Assembly: GCF_002303925.1 (NCBI RefSeq) | Contig: NZ_MRCS01000003.1 | Coordinates: forward strand, 1-64,000 | Source of the DNA: Pseudomonas sp. ACN8 | GTDB lineage: Bacteria; Pseudomonadota; Gammaproteobacteria; Pseudomonadales; Pseudomonadaceae | Direction of reading: 5' to 3' | Length of the DNA stretch: 64,000 nucleotides | Shown: positions 8,784 through 17,625 of the stretch, one piece after another | Position numbering within the stretch: position 1 is the stretch's first letter | How the letters are laid out: the number at the start of each line of letters is the position of its first letter | The notes under the pieces: model-generated | The model's input: only the letters and a program-made list of their open reading frames with translations | What the model was told of the DNA's origin: nothing | Database searches by the model: none | Program-made: the position numbers and the translations under genes

Positions 8784-9575
8784 ATGACCTTCAAGCGAAT
8801 TCAACCAGCCAGACTCATCTCCTGCGCCACCTTGCTGGGGGCGATCCTGATGGCGCCCGGCATCGGTTTCGCCGCCGAGAACCCCTACGCCGATCCAGCC
8901 AAACCCGCGCTCCCGGCTTCCACCTTTCAATGGGATTCCAGTCGAACCGCACTGGTCGTGATTGACCCACAGATCGACTTCATGAGCCCGGAGGGTGCGG
9001 GCTGGTCAATCTTCGGCCAGAGCGTTAGCGAGCAGAACCTGGTGCCGAATCTGACCCGGCTGCTCACGGCGTTCAAGCAGGCCGGAGCGACCGTCGCCAT
9101 CTCGCCGCATTACTACTATCCCCACGATCATCAGTGGGAGTTTGAAGCGCCGGCGGAGACCGTTCAGCACAAGCTGGGCATGTTCGACCGCAAGGGTGCC
9201 CTGACGCTGGATGGATTCCGCAATTCGGGTGCCGACTTCATGAAGGAGTTCAGGCCCTTCATCGAAGACGGCAAGACTCTCGTCGCCTCACCGCACAAGC
9301 TGTATGGCCCGCAAAGCAACGACCTGATGCTGCAGTTGCGCAAACAGCGGGTCGACAAAATCATCCTGGCCGGCATGGCGTCCAATCTCTGCGTCGAATC
9401 GCACCTTCGCGAGTTTCTGGAGCGTGGTTTCGAGGTGGTAGTCGTACGTGATGCGGTCGCAGGCCCCAAGCTGCCTGACGGCGACGGATACGGGAGCGCG
9501 CTGGTCAATTTCCGCTACATCGCCAACGGCCTGATGACCACCGAGGAGGTCGTGAAAAAGCTGGAAGGGCGCTGA
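8784..9575 (+). CDS. Exported isochorismatase-family cysteine hydrolase
   Basis: A 263-residue protein from the ATG at 8784. Residues 1-31 form a signal peptide (hydrophobic core SCATLLGAILMAPGIGFAA). The rest is an isochorismatase-type fold: the catalytic Asp in LVVIDPQIDFM, a Lys candidate in SPHKLYG, and the nucleophile in GMASNLCVESH, followed by GFEVVVVRDAVAG. Family members hydrolyse amides or vinyl ethers, such as nicotinamide or N-carbamoyl compounds. Export to the periplasm is unusual, since most relatives are cytosolic. It is divergent from the GlxA-type regulator, which probably controls it. Substrate is unknown. Confidence 0.82.
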   Translation: MTFKRIQPARLISCATLLGAILMAPGIGFAAENPYADPAKPALPASTFQWDSSRTALVVIDPQIDFMSPEGAGWSIFGQSVSEQNLVPNLTRLLTAFKQAGATVAISPHYYYPHDHQWEFEAPAETVQHKLGMFDRKGALTLDGFRNSGADFMKEFRPFIEDGKTLVASPHKLYGPQSNDLMLQLRKQRVDKIILAGMASNLCVESHLREFLERGFEVVVVRDAVAGPKLPDGDGYGSALVNFRYIANGLMTTEEVVKKLEGR

Positions 9576-10060
9576 TCATTGATCCTCCCTGATTTTTCAG
9601 CAGCTATCAGCGCGGCATGATCTTTCGCATTTTGATTGGCATCGGCGATGGATAACTCGCCGACAGCCTGGTCGAAAGAGTCCAGTTGGCCCATTTTCGA
9701 GAACTTGCACAGGCCTTCGCGGGAAGCAATTTTCGCCGTTGGTCGGGTCTGGCGACGAAAGTTCAGCGAAATAGCGGTATTTTTTTCGGCATATGACAAG
9801 AAACGATTCAGCCGCTTAACGCCGCGGGTTTCAGCCAAAGAGGCAGGGATCCCCAGGTGCTGGAAACAGTACCGTTTGTCGATGTTTTTGTTCAAAAATT
9901 GAACGATCGGGATATGCTGGGCTCTGATTTCCAGCAGGCGGATCCTTGGGGACGCGCTGCACTCACTAGAAAAATGGACGTATACCTCATCTGCATTGAA
10001 TGGAATGCACATGGGGATTTTTTTTACCTGAGACCTGGAGTGATAGTATGCCGTCATCAC
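9515..10060 (-). CDS. Doubtful hypothetical ORF
   Basis: An open frame of up to 181 codons (ATG at 10012 gives 165) converging on the hydrolase gene and overlapping its last 60 bases. I recognise no domain, membrane segment or repeat. No good ribosome site is seen before either start, and the C-terminal part is antisense to a real gene. It is the only sizeable frame in an otherwise empty 630 bp (9576-10209), so it is recorded as possible but unconvincing. Confidence 0.22.
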   Translation of the reverse strand: MMTAYYHSRSQVKKIPMCIPFNADEVYVHFSSECSASPRIRLLEIRAQHIPIVQFLNKNIDKRYCFQHLGIPASLAETRGVKRLNRFLSYAEKNTAISLNFRRQTRPTAKIASREGLCKFSKMGQLDSFDQAVGELSIADANQNAKDHAALIAAEKSGRINDQRPSSFFTTSSVVIRPLAM

Positions 10061-10127
10061 TGACTCGCTGGGCGAGTCGCTCTCTCTTGTAATACCAAAT
10101 TATTTAGTTGCTTCAATCTTTGCCAAC

Positions 10128-10160
10128 TTGACCTTGCAGATGCGAATAAATAATTCGCAT
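10128..10160 (+). promoter_or_regulatory. Putative sigma-70 promoter overlapped by a dyad
   Basis: TTGACC (10128-10133) and TAATTC (10151-10156) are spaced by 17 bp. A perfect inverted repeat, ATGCGAAT (10140-10147) and ATTCGCAT (10153-10160), covers the -10 element. This is the layout of a repressor operator, about 50 bp before the start of the next membrane protein gene. Predicted from pattern only. Confidence 0.4.
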
Positions 10161-10209
10161 GCCTGGGGCATGGTCATTTTGCACTGCTGCTATAAGTGGA
10201 GATGTAAAC

Positions 10210-10875
10210 TTGGATATTAATACAATGATCGGCCTTATCGGCCAGAAAGAATCCATGGAGCTGTTGCGTTTAGGCGTTGTGTACGTTCATCTGTTGGCTT
10301 GCTGCGTAGCTATCGGCCTGGTGTTTGCGAGCGATGCCGCCATGGTCAAGGATTTATTGAAAGGTCGTGTTTCGTCGGGACACGATAATGACCATATGGC
10401 CAGTCTGCAGAAGTCTGTTGCCAATGCGTTGATATTCTTGTGGGTCACCGGAGCTGCGGTAATAGGCATTGATTACCTTGAAAAAGGCATGACCTATTTT
10501 GCCAATCCAAAACTTCAAGCCAAAGTTATTATTGTATTGTTGCTGACGTTCAACGGCATGTTATTGCACCGCTATGTATTGCCTGCAATGTTGAAGGCCG
10601 GTTCGTTGCTTGATCTTCAGGTCAATGTACGGATGTTTGCCCTGTTCTCTGGCGCACTGTCGGGCGTGTCCTGGCTGTATGCCGCCATGCTGGGCGTCGG
10701 TCGACCGCTGGCCTGGAAGTATTCGCTCACCGAGTTGCTGATGGCCTATCCGGTGTTGATCGTGCTCGGCTTTGCGATGATGGTGGCGCTGACTCAGTGG
10801 GCGCGTAAGCGCAACGAAGCAACGCCGGTCCAGGAATCTACCTGGATGTTTGCAGGAATTCCTGCGCTGCGCTGA
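10210..10875 (+). CDS. Hypothetical multispanning membrane protein
   Basis: A 221-residue protein. I chose the TTG at 10210 because GGAG lies nine bases upstream; the ATG at 10225 is the alternative. Five hydrophobic segments are visible: LGVVYVHLLACCVAIGLVFA, VANALIFLWVTGAAVIGI, AKVIIVLLLTFNGMLLH, MFALFSGALSGVSWLYAAML and LMAYPVLIVLGFAMMVAL. I do not recognise a family; the layout resembles small DUF-type inner-membrane proteins with conserved His residues (H28, H55, H61 region). It is followed at once by a strong terminator, so it is monocistronic. Confidence 0.6.
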   Translation: MDINTMIGLIGQKESMELLRLGVVYVHLLACCVAIGLVFASDAAMVKDLLKGRVSSGHDNDHMASLQKSVANALIFLWVTGAAVIGIDYLEKGMTYFANPKLQAKVIIVLLLTFNGMLLHRYVLPAMLKAGSLLDLQVNVRMFALFSGALSGVSWLYAAMLGVGRPLAWKYSLTELLMAYPVLIVLGFAMMVALTQWARKRNEATPVQESTWMFAGIPALR

Positions 10876-10930
10876 GCTGACGAGAGTTCGGGAAAGGACG
10901 GTTGAAACCGTCTGAACCGTTCAAACATCA

Positions 10931-10955
10931 AACCCCTCCTTGTGAGGGGTTTTTT
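10931..10955 (+). terminator. Rho-independent terminator
   Basis: AACCCCTC (10931-10938) pairs with GAGGGGTT (10944-10951), with a five-base loop and a run of T (10950-10955). It lies 55 bp after the membrane-protein stop codon and separates that unit from the T6SS locus. Confidence 0.88.
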
Positions 10956-11677
10956 GTGTGTGTGGGTATCCGCAAGTCAAAGAAAACCGGTAGGTGGGAT
11001 TTACTTATTCCTGACGTTTGTGGGAGTCAAATGAGTTTCGGCGGATTTCGTACAGAGCCTAGCAGGTTGGACAGTGAACTGGAGTGCGCATTGCCTAATG
11101 TCAGGCTCGTCATCAACTCATGGATTAACCGCTCAGGCCACTAGCATGAGCCATAAAAAGTTCATGTAGGACTTTTCCCAAAGATATATAAGAAACGTCC
11201 CAAAAACATACCGGTTATGGTTTTTTTTCAGGCGATTCTTATAAAAATCTAATCGCTGCTGAGGAGGTCATTATTTTTTAAATGGATTGCGATAAAAATC
11301 TGGCATTCTTTCTGTGTGGGTATTACTCTTTGGCGGTTGGTTGCTGTTTCTCTATAAGCGCAGATCGGCGGGTTACGAATTGGAAGTAGATGTCATCGGG
11401 TCTTTATCCCTCTTTGATGGTTGGGTGCGTGGCCGATTCGTATCTCTTGCAAGCGTATGTGCCAACGGTCGGCAGGATAGCCGATAGATGCCAGGGGGAT
11501 GCTTGAAGTGACTTGCTGAGGTTGTCTCAGGGGGCTGTGTCTGTTGTAGTTTAAAGGGAATTTATGTGCCGTGGCTGATACGCTTTTTAGTGGCGTCAGC
11601 TAACGGTGTGAATTCCAGTCTTGTTTGATTCTTGTGGCGGAAATTTTCTGTCGCGTAGAGTTGTGCCTGGAGGATTT
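10956..11677. other. Gene-free, AT-richer leader ahead of the T6SS locus
   Basis: About 720 bp with no convincing coding frame. It is richer in A/T than its neighbours, with several T-runs (for example 11220-11228). As the only space upstream of the co-directional T6SS genes, it must hold their main promoter(s). I looked for a sigma-54 -24/-12 element and found only a mis-spaced TGGC...TTGC near 11331-11344. No clear terminator, tRNA or repeat was seen. Confidence 0.5.
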
Positions 11678-12181
11678 ATGGCGTCAAACAGTTTTCAGAG
11701 TGAAGTGCCCAAGGCACGAGTGAATATCAAACTCGACCTGCATACCGGTGGTGCACAGAAAAAGATTGAATTGCCCCTTAAGCTGATGGTGATGGGTGAT
11801 TACAGTAACGGTAAAGAACAGCGTTCGTTATCTGAAAGAAATAAAGTTGGCATCAATAAAAATAACTTCGACAGTGTGCTGGCAGAGTTCTCTCCGAGCC
11901 TGAAATTGGCAGTGGAAAACACCTTGGTCGATGGCAGCACCGACACCGCTGTCGCGTTGAACTTCCAGAGCATGAAAGATTTCGAACCCGAGCAGGTGGC
12001 GCGGCAAATTCCGCAGCTGCGAGCCCTGCTGGCGATGCGCAATTTGCTGCGCGACCTCAAATCCAACCTGTTGGATAACGCCACCTTTCGCCATGAACTG
12101 GAGCGCATCCTCAAGGACGACGCGCTGAGTGACGAGCTACGAGCCGAATTGGCCGCTCTGGCCCCACAAGACGTTCGTTAA
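11678..12181 (+). CDS. tssB: T6SS sheath small subunit TssB (VipA)
   Basis: A 167-residue protein from the ATG at 11678, six bases after GGAGGA; the frame is open upstream but MASNSFQ is the usual TssB beginning. The segment LPLKLMVMGDYS is the family signature, and MKDFEPEQVARQIPQLRALLAMRNLL is the conserved helix that interlocks with TssC. TssB and TssC form the contractile cytoplasmic sheath around the Hcp tube. It is the first gene of the T6SS run, with tssC 34 bp downstream. Confidence 0.96.
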   Translation: MASNSFQSEVPKARVNIKLDLHTGGAQKKIELPLKLMVMGDYSNGKEQRSLSERNKVGINKNNFDSVLAEFSPSLKLAVENTLVDGSTDTAVALNFQSMKDFEPEQVARQIPQLRALLAMRNLLRDLKSNLLDNATFRHELERILKDDALSDELRAELAALAPQDVR

Positions 12182-12215
12182 TTGCCCCAGGTTTGTTAAT
12201 AAGGAAGTTTTCATC

Positions 12216-13757
12216 ATGTCCGCAGAACAATTATCCGCACCCTCGCAGCTGACTAAAACCCACGATGCAGACAGCGGCCAAGGTATCTATGGCGCCTTAT
12301 TCGCCAAGATCAATCTCAGCCCGGTTACGCAACTGAGTGGCATCGAAGCGTTTCAACACTCCGAGGCTCTGTCCGAAGCGTCTGCGGATGAACGGGTCAC
12401 TGCTGCCGTCAGTGTCTTCCTGGATTTGCTCAAACAGTCGGCACATAAAGTCGAACGTCTGGACAAAACCCTGCTGGACGAACACATCGCGTCCCTGGAT
12501 GCACAGATCAGCCGTCAACTCGACGCGGTCATGCATCACCCTGACTTTCAGCGTGTCGAGTCGACCTGGCGTGGCGTGAAGTCGCTGATCGACCAGACCG
12601 ATTTCCGTCAGAACGTGCGTATTGAACTGTTGGATATCAGTAAAGAGCATTTGGTCCAAGACTTCGAAGATGCTCCGGAAATCGCCCAAAGCGGTTTGTA
12701 CCTGCACACCTACACCCAGGAATATGACACCCCGGGTGGCGAGCCGATTGCAGCCGCCATTTCCAACTATGAGTTCGGTCGCGGCCCGCAGGACATTGCT
12801 CTTTTGCGTAGTATTTCCAAAGTGGCGGCCGCTGCTCACATGCCGTTCATTGGCTCTGTGGGGCCTGCGTTCTTTGGCAAGCAGTCGATGGAAGAAGTCG
12901 CGGCGATCAAAGATATCGGCAACTACTTTGACCGTGCCGAATACATTAAATGGAAGGCGTTCCGCGAAAGCGACGACTCCCGTTACATCGGTTTGCTCAT
13001 GCCTCGTGTACTGGGTCGCCTGCCGTATGGCCCGGACACCATCCCGGTGCGCAGCTTCAACTACATCGAAAGCGTCAAGGGCCCGGATCACGAGAAGTAC
13101 CTGTGGACCAATGCTTCGTTTTCCTTCGCGGCCAACATGGTGAAGAGCTTTATCACCAACGGTTGGTGCGTGCAGATTCGTGGGCCGCAGTCGGGTGGCG
13201 CGGTCACTGACTTGCCGATTCACCTGTACGACCTGGGCACGGGCAATCAGGTGAAGATCCCCTCCGAGGTGATGATTCCGGAAACCCGTGAATTTGAATT
13301 CGCCAACCTCGGTTTCATTCCGCTGTCGTACTACAAAAACCGCGATTATGCGTGTTTCTTCTCTGCCAACTCGGCGCAAAAACCGGCCTTGTATGACACC
13401 GCTGACGCCACCGCCAACAGCCGAATCAATGCACGCTTGCCATACATCTTTTTGCTGTCGCGCATCGCCCATTACCTGAAGCTGATCCAGCGCGAAAACA
13501 TCGGGACCACCAAGGACCGTCGTTTGCTGGAGCTGGAGCTGAACAAGTGGATTGGCGGCCTGGTCACCGAGATGACAGACCCTGGCGACGATCTGCAAGC
13601 TTCCCACCCGCTGCGCGATGCCAAGGTGACGGTAGAAGACATCGAGGACAACCCCGGCTTTTTCCGCGTCAAGCTGTATGCGGTACCGCACTTCCAGGTC
13701 GAAGGCATGGACGTCAACTTGTCGCTGGTCTCGCAGATGCCCAAGGCAAAAGCCTAA
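12216..13757 (+). CDS. tssC: T6SS sheath large subunit TssC (VipB)
   Basis: A 513-residue protein from the ATG at 12216, with AAGGAAG as ribosome site; the upstream extension overlaps tssB and is not protein-like. Family features: VESTWRGVKSLIDQTDF, EFGRGPQDIALLRSISKVAAAAHMPF, GRLPYG, and the C-terminal LPIHLYDLG...PSEVMIPETREFE...GFIPLSYYKN block. The length is standard for TssC. It pairs with TssB to form the sheath that contracts to drive the Hcp/VgrG needle outward. Confidence 0.97.
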   Translation: MSAEQLSAPSQLTKTHDADSGQGIYGALFAKINLSPVTQLSGIEAFQHSEALSEASADERVTAAVSVFLDLLKQSAHKVERLDKTLLDEHIASLDAQISRQLDAVMHHPDFQRVESTWRGVKSLIDQTDFRQNVRIELLDISKEHLVQDFEDAPEIAQSGLYLHTYTQEYDTPGGEPIAAAISNYEFGRGPQDIALLRSISKVAAAAHMPFIGSVGPAFFGKQSMEEVAAIKDIGNYFDRAEYIKWKAFRESDDSRYIGLLMPRVLGRLPYGPDTIPVRSFNYIESVKGPDHEKYLWTNASFSFAANMVKSFITNGWCVQIRGPQSGGAVTDLPIHLYDLGTGNQVKIPSEVMIPETREFEFANLGFIPLSYYKNRDYACFFSANSAQKPALYDTADATANSRINARLPYIFLLSRIAHYLKLIQRENIGTTKDRRLLELELNKWIGGLVTEMTDPGDDLQASHPLRDAKVTVEDIEDNPGFFRVKLYAVPHFQVEGMDVNLSLVSQMPKAKA

Positions 13758-13781
13758 GTCGCGTTGTAGGGAAACAATGTC

Positions 13782-15137
13782 ATGAAAATCGACCGCCCCC
13801 TATGGGCTGCGGGGGCTTTGCTGTCCCCGCAACAATTCCAGCAGCAAGCTCGCTGGGAGGCTTGGGCCAACGAGAGTGTGGCTCATTTGTCGCTGGTACA
13901 TCCCTGGGGTGTCCAGGGGGTGGCGTTCGACCTGCAAGCCCTGCGTTTGGGCAAGCTCAAGGCCACCTGTGTGCGGGTGCGCATGCCGGATGGCACGCTG
14001 GTCGATTCCGATCATGTGGATCGGCTGCCTCCTGCCCTAGAGTTAGCTCACCTGCTACCCAACGATACCCAAAACGCAACATTGCTGCTGGCGCTGCCGC
14101 TGGAACAAGCTAACGGCAACAACTGTGTGTTCGACGGCGCAAGGGTCGATCGGCCGACACGCTATCGTCAGGATTGGCGCAAAGTTCAGGATATCTACGC
14201 AGACGACGTACAGTCGATGGGGGTGCTGGAGCACGCCCTGACCCTACGCCTGACCGACGACGAGAATGCTGATTATTTGACTTGTCCGGTCGCACGTCTG
14301 GTGCGTGACGGGCAAGGTGCCTGGGATCTAGATCCTGGCTATGTGCCGCCGTTACTCAGTTTCGCGGCTCATCCAGGGCTGTTGACCCAGCTTGATAATC
14401 TCTTGACTCAATTATCGGCCAAGCGTCAACGGCTGATGGGCATGCGCCGTGAAAGTAACCAGCGCATGGCTGATTTTGCCGTGGCCGATGTGTCGTTGTT
14501 CTGGCTGCTCAACGCCTTGAATACCTATCAACCGGTACTGGCCGACCTCAAGGCCCATCCTGCACGACACCCTGAGCAGGTGTACCTGGAGTTGATCAAG
14601 CTAGCCGGCAGTTTGCTGACCTTTTCGCTGGAACACGACATCGACAAGATTCCAGCCTACCGACATGACTGTCTGGAAAGTGTTTTCCCACCCTTGATGA
14701 ACACCATCTCCACCTTGCTGGAAGCGAGCCTGCCGTCGCGAGTTATTGCCTTGCAGCTGGAGGAAGTGGGCGCCAACCGCTGGCAAGTTACGCTCAACGA
14801 TGCACGCCTGCGTGAGCGCGACGGTGCTGACTTCTACCTGTCGGTGCGTTGCCGTATGCCGGCCGCACAGTTGCAGAGCCAATTCCCGCGCCTGTGTAAG
14901 GTGGGGACGCCAGACGATGTCGATCACCTGGTCAACGCTGCGCTGGACGGTGTGCCGTTGCAGCCGCTCAGCCATGTGCCAGCAGCCATTCCGTTGCGCC
15001 TGGAGAATCAGTATTTCGCCCTGGACCTTGGCCACGCCAAGGGCCAAGCAATGCTGGCTGAAGGAACCTGCGCGTTCTATGTACCGAGCACGCTGGTTGA
15101 TATCAAACTTGAACTGTTTGCGGTACTGCGCGCATGA
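13782..15137 (+). CDS. tssK: T6SS baseplate subunit TssK
   Basis: A 451-residue protein. The opening RPLWAAGALLSPQQFQQQARWE matches the TssK N-terminus (usual form: W..G.LL.PQHFQ...), and the central GMRRE...WLLNALNTYQPVL and C-terminal blocks also fit. TssK is the cytoplasmic baseplate adaptor that links TssF/TssG/TssE to the TssL/TssM membrane complex. TAGGGAAAC precedes the ATG. Its end overlaps the tssL start by four bases (ATGA), indicating translational coupling. Confidence 0.94.
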   Translation: MKIDRPLWAAGALLSPQQFQQQARWEAWANESVAHLSLVHPWGVQGVAFDLQALRLGKLKATCVRVRMPDGTLVDSDHVDRLPPALELAHLLPNDTQNATLLLALPLEQANGNNCVFDGARVDRPTRYRQDWRKVQDIYADDVQSMGVLEHALTLRLTDDENADYLTCPVARLVRDGQGAWDLDPGYVPPLLSFAAHPGLLTQLDNLLTQLSAKRQRLMGMRRESNQRMADFAVADVSLFWLLNALNTYQPVLADLKAHPARHPEQVYLELIKLAGSLLTFSLEHDIDKIPAYRHDCLESVFPPLMNTISTLLEASLPSRVIALQLEEVGANRWQVTLNDARLRERDGADFYLSVRCRMPAAQLQSQFPRLCKVGTPDDVDHLVNAALDGVPLQPLSHVPAAIPLRLENQYFALDLGHAKGQAMLAEGTCAFYVPSTLVDIKLELFAVLRA

Positions 15138-15811
15138 ACCTGAACGTCTCGAACAAACATTCGGTCGCGGTGGATCTCGATGCACTGCTGCAAGACAGCT
15201 ACCTGCTGGTTGTCGAGTTACGCCAAGGCGCTGCGGTACACGACAGCGCGGACCTGTGGAAGCGATGCGCGAAGCAGATCGAGCAGGTCCGTCAGAGCCT
15301 TAAGGATGCTGGCGTAAATACTCGCAGCATCGAGTTGATCAGCCATGCCCAGTGCGCCTTGCTGGATGAAACCGTACTTGGCTGCGCGAAGGGCGATGCC
15401 CATGCCCAATGGGCAAGTGAACCTTTGCAGGCCAAGTTTTTCAGTCGTCACCAGGCCGGTGAGTTTTTGTATGAAGACATGCGCGAGTCACTTCGTCAGC
15501 CCTCGCCTGACGTGCTGGTACTAACGGCATTTCAGCGAGTCCTGATGCTCGGCTTCCAGGGCCGATACCGCGACGTGAACGACCCCGAGCGTGAACAGCT
15601 GCTGAGCGCATTAAATGCGCGGGTCGCGCCTTTGGAACTCAATCACGTGGTCATGACACAAGGCATTGGCCAGCGCATGAGTTTCTTACGCTGGTTACGG
15701 TCGCCCCTGATTCATATCCTCATGGCGGGCCTGTTGCTGGTCGGCGCTTGGTGGGGGCTGGATCACTGGTTGAACGGTCTGATTTCCGCGCTTGTACCTG
15801 GCCAGGCGTGA
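15134..15811 (+). CDS. tssL: T6SS membrane-complex protein TssL (DotU/IcmH), short form
   Basis: A 225-residue protein with the DotU cytoplasmic helical domain: AQCALLDETVLG (about residues 72-84), WASEPLQAKFFSRHQAGEFLYE, and LMLGFQGRYR. A single C-terminal membrane helix follows (about residues 195-215, SPLIHILMAGLLLVGAWWGL). There is no peptidoglycan-binding domain; that function appears to be in the next gene. TssL binds TssM in the inner membrane and docks TssK. It overlaps tssK by ATGA, and the next gene probably starts at an overlapping GTGA. Confidence 0.95.
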   Translation: MNLNVSNKHSVAVDLDALLQDSYLLVVELRQGAAVHDSADLWKRCAKQIEQVRQSLKDAGVNTRSIELISHAQCALLDETVLGCAKGDAHAQWASEPLQAKFFSRHQAGEFLYEDMRESLRQPSPDVLVLTAFQRVLMLGFQGRYRDVNDPEREQLLSALNARVAPLELNHVVMTQGIGQRMSFLRWLRSPLIHILMAGLLLVGAWWGLDHWLNGLISALVPGQA

Positions 15812-17625
15812 AAAGTGTGATGCCGCTCAAGTTGATACGTGGCCTCTGGCTGTGGGCCGGTGCACTTGCCCTGACACTACTTGCGATCATACCGTTCGCC
15901 GGCTGGATAAGTGCGGTGGCTGCCCTGATCGTTGTGCTCATAGTGATCTGGGGCTGGATCCGGGTGGGACACCGTTTTGCTCAGCAGGGCGAGCGCATGG
16001 TACTGGCCGACAATTCGTCTCTACCTGCGCTGACTTACAGCCAGCCAGTGGTCCTGGTCTGTGGCGATGGTTTGACGGGGCTGTTCGGCGCGGTGCCTGC
16101 TGAGCAATTGGCGCTGCGCACCACCTCGCAAGGGTGTTATGTGCGCATCCCCAGCCTTGAGCAATTATTACCGATCACCACGGGCATTCAGGCTTTACGC
16201 CCGGAGTGGAATGGGCAACTGAGCGTGATGTTCATCACCAACCCTGGCGAGCACACTGACTCCGCAGCATTGGCCGGCCGGGTGCGCGCCTTCTGCCATC
16301 AGCTCACCTTGGTACGTAAACGCGGTATTGCGTTACCGCTGATGCTGGTGAGCTATCTGCAAGCCGCAAAAGGCGAGGGCGCCTGGTTCAGTTGGGAAGC
16401 CGGTCAGCCCAACCCACTCGTGCGCGAGGCCGGTGCCTGCGTCAGCTTGACCGACTGGCAACAGCAGGCCGCTGACGGCGCAACTTGCGCTTCACGTATG
16501 TGCAGTAGCGTGCAGCTAAGCAGTGCGGCGACGTGGTTGAAGGAAACGCTACTCCCGCACTTCGATATCCGTGACGCCCGCCATCCACTGGTCTGCGCCA
16601 TTACCCAGGTACCGATTCTGCCCCAGCGGGTTGCCGGCAGTCTGTGGCAGCAATGGTTACGTGAAAAGGTGGGCTTGAGTGATGCCGGGCAACCTCTGGA
16701 GGGGCCAAGTCCCGCCTTGCCGTTTCCTGACCCCTTGCTCAGTTTGCTGCCGCTCCACTCCCGACGCTCCCCGATCCTCTGGGCAAGTGTTGCATCGTTG
16801 TGGTTGTTCGCGGTGACCAGCGTCGTGGCCTTGGCCAGCTCGGCCTGGCAGAACAATTTGCTGTTGCGCCAGGTCAGTGATGATCTGCGGCGTTACACCG
16901 CCATTCCCCCGGCCGAACGGCGTGACCAGCCGCAATTCACCTTGCGCGAAAACGCCGTGGCCGTGCTGCGCCAGGACGCGATGCGCCTGGACGACTACTA
17001 CCGGCAGGGCGAACCAGTGGCGCTGGGCCTGGGGTTGTACCGTGGCGAACTTCTGCGACAACCTCTACTGGCGACTATTGCCAGTCATCAACAACCGCCT
17101 GCGGCCCCTGTGCTTGCGAAGATCCCCAACCCAGTGCGGCTGGACAGCCTGTCGCTGTTCGCCACGGGCAGCGCCGAACTCAAACCGGGCTCGACCAAGG
17201 TGCTGATTACGGCCCTGGTCAATATCAAGGCCCAGCCGGGCTGGTTGATCGTCATTGCCGGGCATACCGACGCCACCGGTAACCCTAAGCAAAATCTTGA
17301 GCTATCCCGTGCCCGTGCCGCGTCGGTACGTGACTGGATGCAGCGCATGGGCGACATCCCCGACAGTTGTTTTGCGGTCCAGGGCTTTGGTGCCAGTCAG
17401 CCAGTGGCCAGCAATGACACCGAGGTTGGGCGTGCTGCCAACCGTCGCGTCGATATCCGTCTGGTGCCGGAAGTGGGGGCCTGCGCGTTGCCCACGGCGG
17501 TGCTGGACAGACACCCCTGTCGCAACCTGCGGCATTCAAATTTTGAGAAAAGGAGCTTCACATGGCTATTCCCGTTTACCTATGGCTGCAAGATGACGGC
17601 GGCGCTGAAATCAAAGGGTCTGTAG
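15808..17625 (+). CDS. T6SS-associated OmpA-domain membrane protein (peptidoglycan anchor)
   Basis: 605 residues if read from the GTG at 15808 (GTGA overlap with tssL); ATG 15820 is the alternative. Two N-terminal membrane helices (about residues 7-50), a cytoplasmic or periplasmic middle part, a further helix (SPILWASVASLWLFAVTSVVAL, about residue 330) and a C-terminal OmpA domain: DSLSLFATGSAELKPGS, AGHTDATGNPKQN, LSRARAASVRDWM and NRRVDIRLVPE. The domain binds peptidoglycan and would anchor the TssJLM complex beside short-form TssL. Oddly, about 40 residues without family character follow the domain, and the frame overlaps hcp by 64 bases; one extra base in the C-run at 17514-17518 would give a natural stop before the hcp ribosome site. 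Confidence 0.9.
   Translation: MKSVMPLKLIRGLWLWAGALALTLLAIIPFAGWISAVAALIVVLIVIWGWIRVGHRFAQQGERMVLADNSSLPALTYSQPVVLVCGDGLTGLFGAVPAEQLALRTTSQGCYVRIPSLEQLLPITTGIQALRPEWNGQLSVMFITNPGEHTDSAALAGRVRAFCHQLTLVRKRGIALPLMLVSYLQAAKGEGAWFSWEAGQPNPLVREAGACVSLTDWQQQAADGATCASRMCSSVQLSSAATWLKETLLPHFDIRDARHPLVCAITQVPILPQRVAGSLWQQWLREKVGLSDAGQPLEGPSPALPFPDPLLSLLPLHSRRSPILWASVASLWLFAVTSVVALASSAWQNNLLLRQVSDDLRRYTAIPPAERRDQPQFTLRENAVAVLRQDAMRLDDYYRQGEPVALGLGLYRGELLRQPLLATIASHQQPPAAPVLAKIPNPVRLDSLSLFATGSAELKPGSTKVLITALVNIKAQPGWLIVIAGHTDATGNPKQNLELSRARAASVRDWMQRMGDIPDSCFAVQGFGASQPVASNDTEVGRAANRRVDIRLVPEVGACALPTAVLDRHPCRNLRHSNFEKRSFTWLFPFTYGCKMTAALKSKGL

Noticed and set aside
10902..11144. An 80-codon plus-strand frame after the membrane gene
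   Set aside because: It runs straight through a strong terminator hairpin and T-run (10931-10955) and has no ribosome site.
11331..11350. Possible sigma-54 promoter (TGGC...TTGC) before tssB
   Set aside because: Only nine bases separate GG and GC, where the consensus needs ten; no sigma-54 activator gene is in the locus.
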